Shown here piece by piece: positions 41,288-49,203 of a stretch of DNA of 56,455 nt. Both the position numbers and the translations under genes were made by a program. The notes beneath the pieces were generated by a model. The model ran no database searches, had not been told where the DNA came from, and saw only the letters and a program-made list of their open reading frames with translations. This DNA is from JAUSIF01 sp036556265. Its GTDB lineage: Bacteria; Pseudomonadota; Alphaproteobacteria; Rhizobiales; Xanthobacteraceae. The stretch's first letter is position 1. Every line of letters begins with the position of its first letter. The stretch lies in NCBI GenBank assembly GCA_036556265.1, contig DATBJU010000146.1:1-56455 (forward strand), given 5' to 3'.

Positions 41288-42391
41288 TCAGGCGGCCGCA
41301 CGGCTTGGCATGGAAAGCGCGGACTCCGGAACGAAAATCTGTCCGTCGAACAGGAGCCGCGCCGTGCGCAGAAGGCCCGCGCGCTCGACCACGGGCTTCT
41401 CCTCGGTGCCGCCGAGCTCGAGCCGGACGGTAAACTCGCCGGTCGGATGCTCCACCGAGAGGGCTTTGACCTTGCCCGGCGGCAGTTTTGCGATTTCGTG
41501 TGCGGGCGATCCCGGCAGTACGGCGGCGGTGCCGACGCTGACGGCGGCAAAGACGCCGATCGCCTGATGCGCCTCGTGCGGGATGAAGCTGCGCGTGCAG
41601 ATCGCGCCGCCCGCGCGCGGCGGCGCTACCAGACACATTTTCGGGACGACCTTGCTGGCGACGTCGCCGAGATTCATACGCGGGCCGACCTTGAGGCGGA
41701 TCGCTTCCAGACGCTTGCGGAAATCCGCGTCCGCCATCAGCTCCTTCGGCGTCTCGTAACCCGTCTTGCCGAGCGCTTTCGCCTGCATCACGACGACCGG
41801 CATGCCGTTGTCGATGCAAGTCACCTTCACGCCATCGACCTCGTCCACGACGTTACCGGTCGGCAGGAGCGAGCCGCACACCGACCCCGCGGCATCGAGA
41901 AAGTGGATCGGGATTGGTGCATGCGTACCGGGCACGCCGTCGATGCGCGCATTGCCTTCGTAGTTCACGCGGCCTTTCGGCGTCTCGATCACGAGCTCGG
42001 CGATGGTCCCGGTATTGACCGTGCGCACCACGACCTTCGTTACCGGATCACTCGCCTTGATCAGCCCGCGCTCGATCGCGAACGGTGCGGTGCCTGCGAG
42101 GATGTTGCCGCAGTTCGGGGTCGTATCGACAAGCGCCTTGTCCACGGCCACTTGTGCAAACAGGAAGTCGATGTCGACGCGCGGCTCCTTCGAGCGCGAG
42201 ATGATCGCGACCTTGCTGGTCAGCGGATGCGCGCCACCGACGCCGTCGATCTGGCGCGGGTCGGGCGAGCCGAGCGCCGCGAGCAGGAAACGATCACGCG
42301 CCGCGGCGTCCGCGGGGAGGTCGTCGGCAAGGAAATAGGCGCCTTTCGACGTGCCGCCTCGCATGAGCATGCAACGGATGCCGACCTGCAT
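41288..42391 (-). CDS. galD: 4-oxalomesaconate tautomerase GalD (PrpF family)
   Basis: 367 residues of the PrpF/diaminopimelate-epimerase fold. Motifs match GalD: M-R-G-G-T-S-K-G-A-Y-F at residues 9-19, D-G-V-G-G-A-H-P-L-T-S-K, the catalytic-Cys motif N-C-G-N-I-L-A-G, and F-I-P-H-E-A-H-Q-A-I-G near 268-278. It interconverts keto and enol forms of 4-oxalomesaconate, feeding GalB. It is first gene of the operon galD-galB-galC-DUF1932 gene-ligI. A stretch of 155 bp separates it from metK. Confidence 0.92.
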   Translation of the reverse strand: MQVGIRCMLMRGGTSKGAYFLADDLPADAAARDRFLLAALGSPDPRQIDGVGGAHPLTSKVAIISRSKEPRVDIDFLFAQVAVDKALVDTTPNCGNILAGTAPFAIERGLIKASDPVTKVVVRTVNTGTIAELVIETPKGRVNYEGNARIDGVPGTHAPIPIHFLDAAGSVCGSLLPTGNVVDEVDGVKVTCIDNGMPVVVMQAKALGKTGYETPKELMADADFRKRLEAIRLKVGPRMNLGDVASKVVPKMCLVAPPRAGGAICTRSFIPHEAHQAIGVFAAVSVGTAAVLPGSPAHEIAKLPPGKVKALSVEHPTGEFTVRLELGGTEEKPVVERAGLLRTARLLFDGQIFVPESALSMPSRAAA

Positions 42392-42477
42392 GAGAACCTC
42401 CTGCGCTTCCGTTGCATTTTACTCCGTCGCACCGGCAACGCCAATTTGTGCGGCGGTACACGTTCGGCAAAGGAAAA

Positions 42478-42503
42478 CGCCCGCCCCGAAACCGGAGCGG
42501 GCG
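42478..42503 (-). terminator. Terminator downstream of metK
   Basis: G/C stem 42478-42484 with 42497-42503 (cgcccgc/gcgggcg), extended by further pairs past one mismatch. Read on the minus strand it is followed by TTTTCC. It lies 43 bp past the metK stop and upstream of galD, insulating the two minus-strand units. Confidence 0.7.
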
Positions 42504-42546
42504 CCTGGATCAAATTGCGCGGGCGCCCATTTCGCCCGCAGCGACA

Positions 42547-43764
42547 TCAGAACGCGCGCTTCAATTCGCCGACGAGATCGGTCTTCTCCCACGAGAAGCC
42601 GCCGTCCTTTTCCGGCTCCCGGCCGAAGTGGCCGTAGGCGGAAGTCCGCTCGTAGATCGGCTTGTTGAGGTCAAGATGCGTGCGGATCCCGCGCGGGGTC
42701 AGATTCACGAGATCCTGCAAGACCTGAGAAAGCTTATCCTCGTCCACCTTTCCGGTCCCGTCGGTGTTGACGTAGACCGAGAGCGGATGCGCGACGCCGA
42801 TCGCATAGGAAAGCTGGATCGTGCAGCGATCCGCGAGTCCCGCCGCGACTACGTTCTTCGCAAGGTAGCGCGCGGCGTAGGCCGCCGAGCGATCGACCTT
42901 CGAGGGATCCTTGCCGGAAAACGCGCCGCCGCCGTGCGGCGCCGCGCCGCCGTAGGTGTCGACGATGATCTTGCGGCCGGTGAGGCCGGAGTCTCCGTCC
43001 GGTCCGCCGATGACGAAGCGTCCGGTCGGATTGACATAGAAGTGCTCTTCCGGCGGCATCCAGCCGTCCGGCAGAACACTCTTCACGAACGGGCGCACGA
43101 TTTCCTTGACGTCGCCCGACTCGAGCACGCGCTTGCCGTCTTTTTCCTTGTGCTGCGTCGAGACGACGATCGCGGTCGCGCGCACCGGCCTACCGTTCAC
43201 GTATTGCAGCGTGACCTGGCTCTTCGCGTCCGGCTCGAGCAGCGGCTGCTTGCCCGAGTGGCGCGCGGCGGCCATCGATTTCAGGATGTTGTGCGAGTAC
43301 TGGAGCGGAGCCGGCATCAGTTCGGGCGTCTCGTTCGTCGCGTAACCGAACATGATGCCCTGGTCGCCGGCGCCTTCATCCTTGTTGCCGCCGGCATCGA
43401 CACCCTGCGCGATGTCGGCCGACTGACCGTGCAGCAGGATCGTGCACTTCGCCTTCTTCCAGTGAAAACCTTTTTGCGCGTAACCGATTTCCTTCACCGC
43501 CTTGCGTGCGAGGGCCTCGACGACCTTCTTGTTCACCTTGCCCGACTTGCCCATGATCGCCTTCGGGCTGGCCTTGTCCTTCGCCATGCGAACTTCGCCG
43601 GCGATGACGATCGTGTTCGTTGTCACGAGCGTTTCGCACGCGACCTTCGCCATCGAGTCAGTGCCGATAAAGGCATCGACGACCGCATCGGAAATCCGGT
43701 CGCACACTTTGTCGGGATGCCCCTCCGACACCGACTCACTCGTGAACAGGTAGTTGGCACGCAT
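42547..43764 (-). CDS. metK: S-adenosylmethionine synthetase
   Basis: 405 residues making SAM from methionine and ATP. The E-G-H-P-D-K motif with catalytic His16, signature 1 G-A-G-D-Q-G-I-M-F-G-Y-A and signature 2 G-G-G-A-F-S-G-K-D-P are present. The length and inserts match alphaproteobacterial MetK. The start M-R-A-N-Y-L-F-T at 43764 is preceded by gggga; a longer open frame upstream is non-coding leader. It is followed by a terminator. Alongside LigM and MetE-like genes it is the SAM end of methyl metabolism, though metK is housekeeping. Confidence 0.96.
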   Translation of the reverse strand: MRANYLFTSESVSEGHPDKVCDRISDAVVDAFIGTDSMAKVACETLVTTNTIVIAGEVRMAKDKASPKAIMGKSGKVNKKVVEALARKAVKEIGYAQKGFHWKKAKCTILLHGQSADIAQGVDAGGNKDEGAGDQGIMFGYATNETPELMPAPLQYSHNILKSMAAARHSGKQPLLEPDAKSQVTLQYVNGRPVRATAIVVSTQHKEKDGKRVLESGDVKEIVRPFVKSVLPDGWMPPEEHFYVNPTGRFVIGGPDGDSGLTGRKIIVDTYGGAAPHGGGAFSGKDPSKVDRSAAYAARYLAKNVVAAGLADRCTIQLSYAIGVAHPLSVYVNTDGTGKVDEDKLSQVLQDLVNLTPRGIRTHLDLNKPIYERTSAYGHFGREPEKDGGFSWEKTDLVGELKRAF

Positions 43765-44046
43765 TCCAGCACTCTCCCCTCGATGGCTTGGGTCGCCCCT
43801 GGCGCGGTTGCGCGCGCCTGCGAGTTCGAAACGGAAGCACGTGGTAGAACCAGAGACGGTCCCGTGCGTCAACATCAATCGGACCCACGCGCGATGTGGG
43901 ATCGAGGCGTCATGCCCTCCCAACGTCGGAAGCCTGAAAAAGCGGCCGCACGCCACCGACGGCCCATGCACACGTTGGGGCGAAACCCCACTCAACAATC
44001 CCGTTGGCGTGATAAGTCTCCTGTGCGACCGAATGGCCCAGTAACG
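43765..44046 (-). promoter_or_regulatory. 282-bp metK leader/divergent region
   Basis: A non-coding stretch between the divergent metK and DUF3237 genes. It contains a tgggg/cccca hairpin (43976-43990) and other G/C-rich inverted segments in the metK 5' leader. I compared it by eye with SAM-II and SAM/SAH riboswitch consensus and found no match. A structured leader is possible but not shown. Confidence 0.4.
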
Positions 44047-44499
44047 ATGCTCTCCAAGGAACCGATCTTCCGAATTCACGCCGACCTCGGGGAAATCGTC
44101 GACGCCGGCGCGACGCCCTACGGCGGCCGCCGGGTGATCGAGATTCTGCGCGGGCGGGTCGAGGGCCCGCGGCTCACGGGCCGCATCCTCTCCGGCGGAT
44201 CGGACTGGCAGATCATTCGCGGCGACGGCGTCGCCGACATCCAGGCGCGTTATGTAATCGAGAGCGATGCCGGCGCGCGCGTGCTCGTACGCAGCGACGG
44301 GCTACGCCATGGACCGGCCGATGTGCTCGCGCGGATCGCGCAGGGTGAACCGGTCGATCCCTCTCTCTATTACTTCCGCACCGTGATGCGCTTCGAGGCG
44401 GCCGACCCGTCGCTCGACTGGCTGAACCGCATCATCGGCATCGCCCGCGGCATGCGGGAACGGCTTGCCGTCAAGCTCGACGTCTACGAGTTGCTGTAG
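44047..44499 (+). CDS. DUF3237-family protein
   Basis: 150-residue single-domain beta-barrel-like protein. Family marks are G-G-R-R-V-I-E-I-L-R-G-R-V-E-G-P near residues 27-42, G-S-D-W-Q-I at 51-56 and the C-terminal Y-Y-F-R-T-V-M-R-F-E block. Members are common near aromatic and CoA-ester catabolic genes but have no established function. It starts at 44047, divergent from metK, and precedes the hydroxycinnamate-type operon by 126 bp. Confidence 0.82.
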   Translation: MLSKEPIFRIHADLGEIVDAGATPYGGRRVIEILRGRVEGPRLTGRILSGGSDWQIIRGDGVADIQARYVIESDAGARVLVRSDGLRHGPADVLARIAQGEPVDPSLYYFRTVMRFEAADPSLDWLNRIIGIARGMRERLAVKLDVYELL

Positions 44500-44564
44500 C
44501 CGGTTTGACAAGCCGACCGTGCGAATGTCCCATCTTGCGCTTGTGCCACGGGGGATTCGCCGAG

Positions 44565-44601
44565 CTTGATCCCGTCGCCGGAAATAGTTATTTCACATAA
44601 C
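44565..44601 (+). promoter_or_regulatory. Candidate promoter and MarR-type operator of the hydratase-ligase operon
   Basis: CTTGAT at 44565-44570 and an A/T-rich -10 region 17 nt later (44588-44593) overlap an inverted repeat GTTAT-TTCAC-ATAAC (44587-44601), 25 bp before the ATG at 44626. A short A/T-rich palindrome over the -10 box is typical of MarR-family operators, and a MarR gene closes this cluster. The binding partner is inferred. Confidence 0.4.
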
Positions 44602-44625
44602 AAACCCACGACAGGAACGAGACGA

Positions 44626-45432
44626 ATGGAAGTCGCGCGGCCCAAGGGCTTTCCCGCCAAACTGCCCGCATCGGTAACAGCCGAACTGCGCGGCGAGATC
44701 GCGCTCGTCCGCCTGTCCCGGCCGCAGAAACGGAACGCGCTCGACGACGATACCGTCCACGGCCTCGAGATCTTCTTCCAGGAATTGCCCGCGACCGTGA
44801 AAGCGGTCGTGCTGCATGGCGAGGGCGATCATTTTTCCGCGGGCCTCGATTTGAATGAATTGACCGATCGCGATTTTGCTGAGGCGGTCGACCACTCGCG
44901 CAACTGGCATCGCATCTTCGAACAGATCGAATTCGGCCGCGTTCCGGTGGTATCCGTTCTGCACGGCGCGGTGGTCGGTGGCGGCCTCGAGCTGGCCTGC
45001 GCGACGCATGTGCGCGTCGCCGACCGCTCCGCTTACTACGGACTGCCTGAAGGGACGCGCGGCATCTTCGTTGGCGGCGGCGGCTCGGTGCGCATCCCGC
45101 GCGTCATCGGCGTATCGCGCATGATGGACATGATGTTGACGGGCCGTACCTACAGCGCGGAGGAGGGGCTGGCGTTAGGTCTGTCGCACTATCTCGTGGA
45201 GAAGGGCGAAGGCCTGAAGAAGGGCCTCGAGCTCGCCGGCAAGATCGCGACCAATACGGAGCGCACGAACTTCGCGATCATCCAGGCCCTGCCGCGCATC
45301 GCCGAATCCGATCGCGCGGCCGGCTATCTGATGGAATCGCTCACGGCGTCGCTGACGCAAAGCGGCGGTGAAGCAAAGGCGCGGCTCAAGGCGTTCCTGG
45401 AAAAGCGCGCGCCCAAGGTGGTGCGGGATTGA
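44626..45432 (+). CDS. Enoyl-CoA hydratase/crotonase family protein
   Basis: 268 residues. Oxyanion-hole segments are H-F-S-A-G-L-D-L-N-E and G-A-V-V-G-G-G-L-E-L-A. Both hydratase glutamates are present, in G-G-G-L-E-L-A and L-P-E-G-T-R-G, so hydration of an enoyl-CoA is likely. It does not closely resemble Pseudomonas feruloyl-CoA hydratase-lyase (Ech). It starts at 44626 with aggaacgag upstream. It is first gene of an operon with the CoA ligase, SDR and thioesterase genes, suggesting hydration of a cinnamoyl-type CoA ester. Confidence 0.87.
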   Translation: MEVARPKGFPAKLPASVTAELRGEIALVRLSRPQKRNALDDDTVHGLEIFFQELPATVKAVVLHGEGDHFSAGLDLNELTDRDFAEAVDHSRNWHRIFEQIEFGRVPVVSVLHGAVVGGGLELACATHVRVADRSAYYGLPEGTRGIFVGGGGSVRIPRVIGVSRMMDMMLTGRTYSAEEGLALGLSHYLVEKGEGLKKGLELAGKIATNTERTNFAIIQALPRIAESDRAAGYLMESLTASLTQSGGEAKARLKAFLEKRAPKVVRD

Positions 45433-45502
45433 ACGGCGGACAGGCGCTCAGGATCGCTTAGTATAAGAGAGCGCCGTCAGGGCGCCGGTCACGGGTAGGA
45501 AA

Positions 45503-47392
45503 ATGTCGAAGGCCCTGCGAGAAGGTCGTCCCGATCCGGCTGCAGCCCCGTTCCGGCCCGTCCGCCTCGGTCCGCGCGACTATCTCATCGATCGCCGTAC
45601 CGACGGCACGATTTACATGCGCTCGCCGCACGCACTCGGGCCTTATCCCGCAAAGCTGACCGAGCGCCTGGAGTTCTGGGCGGACAAGGCGCCCGACCGC
45701 GTATTCCTGGCCCAGCGCGATGAGCGCGGCGAATGGCGCAAGGTGACCTACGCGCAGGCGCGAACGCGAGCGCGTTCGCTTGCGCAGGCGCTCTTATCGC
45801 ATGACGTGTCGCCCGATCACCCGCTCGCGATCCTCTCCGGCAACGATATCGAGCACGGGCTGCTCGCGTTGGGCGCGCTTTACGCGGGCGTGCCCTATGT
45901 GCCGATCTCGCCCGCGTATTCCCTGATCTCGCAGGATTACGGCAAGCTCCGGCACGTATTCGATCTGCTGACACCCGGCCTCGTGTTTGCGGCGGACGGC
46001 AATGCCTTCGGCCGTGCCATCGAAGCGGTCGTGCCGGCGCGCATGGAGGTGATCGTCACGCGCAATCCGATCGCGGGGCGGAAGTCGTCGCTATTCTCGG
46101 ATCTCGTCGCCACAAAGCCGACATCCGCAGTCGACGCCGCACATGACAAGGTAGGCCCCGACACGATCGCGAAGGTCCTGTTCACCTCGGGCTCGACCGG
46201 TATGCCGAAAGGCGTGATCAACACGCAGCGCATGTGGTGCTCGAACCAGAAGATGATCCTCAGTCAGCTCGCCTATTTCGAGGACGAGCCGCCCGTGATC
46301 CTCGACTGGTCGCCATGGCACCACACCGCGAGCGGCAACCACAATTTCGGATTCATCGTCTACAATGGCGGCACCTGCTATATCGACGAGGGCAAGCCCG
46401 CCCCCGGTGCGATCGAGATCACCGTCAGGAATCTGCGCGAGGTCGCGACCACCTGGTACTTCACGGTACCGAAGGGTTATGAGGCGCTGCTTCCCTATTT
46501 CCGTTCCGATGCGGAATTGCGCCGCGTGTTCTTCAGCCGGCTCAGGGTGCTTTGGTTCGCGGGCGCGGCTCTTTCACAGTCGCTGTTCGACGAGATGCAG
46601 CGCCTCGCCGTCGAGACCTGCGGCGAGCGCATCCCGTTCCTCACCGGATTGGGCTCGACGGAAACCGCACCGATGGCGATCGCGCGCATGTGGCAGAGCA
46701 AGGACTCGACAAACATGGGCCTACCGGTGCCCGGCGTCGAGCTGAAGCTCGTGCCCAACAGCGGCAAGCTCGAAGTACGCGTGCGCGGTCCGAGCATTAC
46801 GCCGGGCTATTGGCGGCAGCCGGAGCTCACCGCGCAGTCATTCGACGAGGAAGGCTTCTACAAGCTCGGCGATGCCGTGAAGTTCGAAGACCCGAACAAT
46901 CCGGGGGAGGGGCTTCTGTTCGACGGCCGCGTCGCAGAGGACTTCAAGCTGTCGACCGGCACCTGGGTCAGTGTGGGTCCGCTGCGCGCGCGCTTCCTCG
47001 CCCATTTCGAGCCCTATGTGCGCGATGTCGTGATCGGCGGTGGCGATCGCGAAGAGATCGCCGTCCTGATCTTTCCCAACATCGACGCGTGTCGCGGACT
47101 CGCAAAGGACCTCGCGAAGGATGCGCCGGTTGCGCAGTTGATCGCGCATCCGGAAGTCGTAAAGGAATTCCGCGTCCGACTGAATTCGTTTGCCAAGACG
47201 AGCACGGGCAGCTCGAATCGCGTCTGCCGTGCCATCCTGCTGGAAGAATTGCCGTCCCTCGACGCCGGCGAGATGACCGACAAGGGATCGATCAATCAGC
47301 GCGCGGTGCTTTCCCGGCGCGCCGCGCAGGTCGATGAACTTTACGCGAAGCACCCGTCCGGCAAAGTATTCGTGATCGACAGAAAGAACTGA
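45503..47392 (+). CDS. fcs: Feruloyl-CoA synthetase-type AMP-dependent ligase
   Basis: 629-residue ANL-superfamily ligase. The P-loop F-T-S-G-S-T-G-M-P-K-G is near residues 226-236 and the adenylation motifs G-L-G-S-T-E-T-A-P and L-S-T-G-T-W-V-S-V-G-P-L-R are present. The last is characteristic of feruloyl-CoA synthetases. It activates ferulate, p-coumarate or caffeate in the cytosol with ATP and CoA. Neighbours (hydratase, SDR, thioesterase, MarR) support hydroxycinnamate degradation. No vanillin dehydrogenase lies nearby. Exact substrate inferred. Confidence 0.85.
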   Translation: MSKALREGRPDPAAAPFRPVRLGPRDYLIDRRTDGTIYMRSPHALGPYPAKLTERLEFWADKAPDRVFLAQRDERGEWRKVTYAQARTRARSLAQALLSHDVSPDHPLAILSGNDIEHGLLALGALYAGVPYVPISPAYSLISQDYGKLRHVFDLLTPGLVFAADGNAFGRAIEAVVPARMEVIVTRNPIAGRKSSLFSDLVATKPTSAVDAAHDKVGPDTIAKVLFTSGSTGMPKGVINTQRMWCSNQKMILSQLAYFEDEPPVILDWSPWHHTASGNHNFGFIVYNGGTCYIDEGKPAPGAIEITVRNLREVATTWYFTVPKGYEALLPYFRSDAELRRVFFSRLRVLWFAGAALSQSLFDEMQRLAVETCGERIPFLTGLGSTETAPMAIARMWQSKDSTNMGLPVPGVELKLVPNSGKLEVRVRGPSITPGYWRQPELTAQSFDEEGFYKLGDAVKFEDPNNPGEGLLFDGRVAEDFKLSTGTWVSVGPLRARFLAHFEPYVRDVVIGGGDREEIAVLIFPNIDACRGLAKDLAKDAPVAQLIAHPEVVKEFRVRLNSFAKTSTGSSNRVCRAILLEELPSLDAGEMTDKGSINQRAVLSRRAAQVDELYAKHPSGKVFVIDRKN

Positions 47393-47395
47393 CCC

Positions 47396-48157
47396 ATGGA
47401 TTGCAAAGGACACGCCGCGATCGTCACCGGCGGAGGCTCGGGCCTTGGCGCCGCGACCGCAATGGCATTGGCAGCGGCCGGCGCGAAGGTCGCGGTACTC
47501 GACGTGAACCTCGACGGAGCGAAATCGGTCGCGGCCAAGATCAAGGGGCTCGCGGTCCGCTGCGACGTCACCGATCCGGACGGCGCCGTCGCGGCCGTCA
47601 AAGAAGCGCGCGACAAGCACGGCGCCGCACGCATCCTCGTGAATTGTGCGGGTATCGGCACGCCGCGCCGCATCGTCGGTCGCGACGGCCCGATGCCGCT
47701 CGGCGAATTCGAGAAGGTGATCAAGGTCAACCTGATCGGCACCTTCAATCTCATGCGCTTGTTCGCAGCCGACCTGCAGGCGCTTCCGCCGCTCGAGGAA
47801 GGCGAGCGCGGCGTGATTGTGTCCACCGCCTCGGTTGCGGCTTACGAGGGCCAGATCGGGCAGGCGGCCTACTCGGCCTCCAAAGGCGGTATCGTCGCGC
47901 TCACCTTGCCGGCCGCACGCGAGTTCGCCCAGTTCGGCATTCGCGTGAACGCGATCGCGCCGGGCATTTTTGCGACGCCGATGCTCGCCTCATTGCCTGA
48001 GGAGGCGCAGCAAAGTCTCGCCCAGCAGGTCCCGTTCCCGAAACTGCTCGGCAAGCCCGAGCAATACGCGGAGCTCGTGATGCATCTCGTCGCCAACCGC
48101 TACATCAACGGCGAGGTGATTCGTATCGACGGCGCGATGCGCATGGGGCCGCGCTGA
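47396..48157 (+). CDS. SDR-family 3-hydroxyacyl-CoA dehydrogenase-like protein
   Basis: 253-residue classical short-chain dehydrogenase close to the type-2 3-hydroxyacyl-CoA dehydrogenase (HSD17B10) group. The cofactor motif T-G-G-G-S-G-L-G is at residues 11-18, N-C-A-G-I-G follows, and the catalytic Ser (S-T-A-S-V) and Y-S-A-S-K are present. It would oxidise the hydroxyacyl-CoA produced by the hydratase to a 3-ketoacyl-CoA, implying a beta-oxidative side-chain route. The start is 3 bp after the ligase stop, so it is tightly cotranscribed. Confidence 0.9.
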   Translation: MDCKGHAAIVTGGGSGLGAATAMALAAAGAKVAVLDVNLDGAKSVAAKIKGLAVRCDVTDPDGAVAAVKEARDKHGAARILVNCAGIGTPRRIVGRDGPMPLGEFEKVIKVNLIGTFNLMRLFAADLQALPPLEEGERGVIVSTASVAAYEGQIGQAAYSASKGGIVALTLPAAREFAQFGIRVNAIAPGIFATPMLASLPEEAQQSLAQQVPFPKLLGKPEQYAELVMHLVANRYINGEVIRIDGAMRMGPR

Positions 48158-48160
48158 GGG

Positions 48161-48598
48161 ATGCTGGCTGTCAGGCGCGAAGTCCGCATCGAATGGGGCG
48201 ATTGCGATCCGGCCGGCATCGTCTTCTATCCGCGCTATTTTGCGATGTTCGACAGCAGCACGAGCGCACTCGTCGAGCGGGCGCTCGGGATGCGGAAGTA
48301 CGAAGCGCAACGGACGTTCGACTTCGCCGGATTTCCGCTCGTTTCGACACGCGCGAAGTTCCTGATCGCCAACCGCTACGGCGAAGATCTCGTGATAGAG
48401 ACTCAAGTCGGTGAGGTCCGCCGCTCGAGCTTCGACATCGTGCATCGTTTGTTGAAGAACGGCGCGCTGACGGTCGACGCTTCCGAGACGCGCGTCTGGG
48501 TCGGGCCATTCGCCGCCCCTCGCGGCGAGTTCAGGGCGCAGCCGATTCCGTCGGAGGTCGTCGAACGTTTCACAACGGCGGAGAAGGTGTCGGGCTGA
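48161..48598 (+). CDS. 4-hydroxybenzoyl-CoA thioesterase-family hot-dog protein
   Basis: 145-residue hot-dog thioesterase. The active-site motif G-D-C-D-P-A-G-I-V-F-Y-P-R-Y matches the 4HBT (Pseudomonas) type, with Asp16 as catalytic residue. It hydrolyses aryl-CoA or acyl-CoA esters and frees CoA. It is last gene of the operon, 3 bp after the SDR stop, and probably releases the aromatic acid or a keto acid after side-chain oxidation. Its 3' end is 2 bp from the convergent MarR gene. Confidence 0.9.
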   Translation: MLAVRREVRIEWGDCDPAGIVFYPRYFAMFDSSTSALVERALGMRKYEAQRTFDFAGFPLVSTRAKFLIANRYGEDLVIETQVGEVRRSSFDIVHRLLKNGALTVDASETRVWVGPFAAPRGEFRAQPIPSEVVERFTTAEKVSG

Positions 48599-48600
48599 CG

Positions 48601-49125
48601 TCAGGCGTCGTCTTCGTCCGATGTTGCCGGACCGACCGCTTCGACGACACCCTGCAACAGTCGCAGAAGCTCACGCCGGCCGTCCTCGCCGATCTTCGCC
48701 GACACACGCCGCTCATGGGCCGCGTTGATTTCCGCGAGCTTCGCCATGAGCGCTGCTCCGCTTTCGGTCAGATGCAGCGCGTAGGAGCGGCGGTCCGTCG
48801 CCACCGGAACGCGCTTCGCGAACCCGCGGCTTTCCAGTGAATCGAGTAGGGCCACGAGATTCGCCCGTTTGATACCGAGCGCCGCGCTGACTTGCGATTG
48901 GCGCAGGCCGGGATTCAACTCGATCACGGTCAGGACCGCATATTGTGCGGGGCGGATGTCCACCTCTGCGTAGCTGCGGAGAAAATCCTGAAAGGCGGCA
49001 AGCTGCGCTCGGCGGAGCATGTAGCCCACGACTTGCGGCAGACGGCCGAGATTGATCGCCGCATCGCCGTTCGTCTCGGGACGTCGAGCCGGGCGTTTCG
49101 GCCGTAGCGCTGCTGCCTTGCTCAT
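48601..49125 (-). CDS. MarR-family transcriptional regulator
   Basis: 174 residues. The winged helix-turn-helix spans about residues 60-130 (L-R-Q-S-Q-V-S-A-A-L-G-I-K-R-A-N-L, then D-R-R-S-Y-A-L wing). The N-terminal 20 residues are basic and disordered. MarR proteins such as CouR, FerC and HcaR repress hydroxycinnamate operons and are released by the CoA thioester. This gene converges on such an operon, so it is the likely repressor acting near 44587-44601. That is inferred. Confidence 0.88.
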   Translation of the reverse strand: MSKAAALRPKRPARRPETNGDAAINLGRLPQVVGYMLRRAQLAAFQDFLRSYAEVDIRPAQYAVLTVIELNPGLRQSQVSAALGIKRANLVALLDSLESRGFAKRVPVATDRRSYALHLTESGAALMAKLAEINAAHERRVSAKIGEDGRRELLRLLQGVVEAVGPATSDEDDA

Positions 49126-49203
49126 CCGGTTACCGATAGCGAAAAGCGGTTCGGCGCGAAAGCGTCATGACGTGGGCCTGGAGTGAGCCCTCGTGGGCGC
49201 GCC

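Noticed and set aside
40439..42637. 732-codon plus-strand frame opposite galB and galD
   Set aside because: It is a shadow of galB and galD codon bias. The product has low-complexity Arg/Ala/Asp composition and no recognisable fold.
43765..44046. Known SAM riboswitch (SAM-II or SAM/SAH class) before metK
   Set aside because: The conserved core sequences and pseudoknot layout of these classes were not found by eye, so no riboswitch is annotated.
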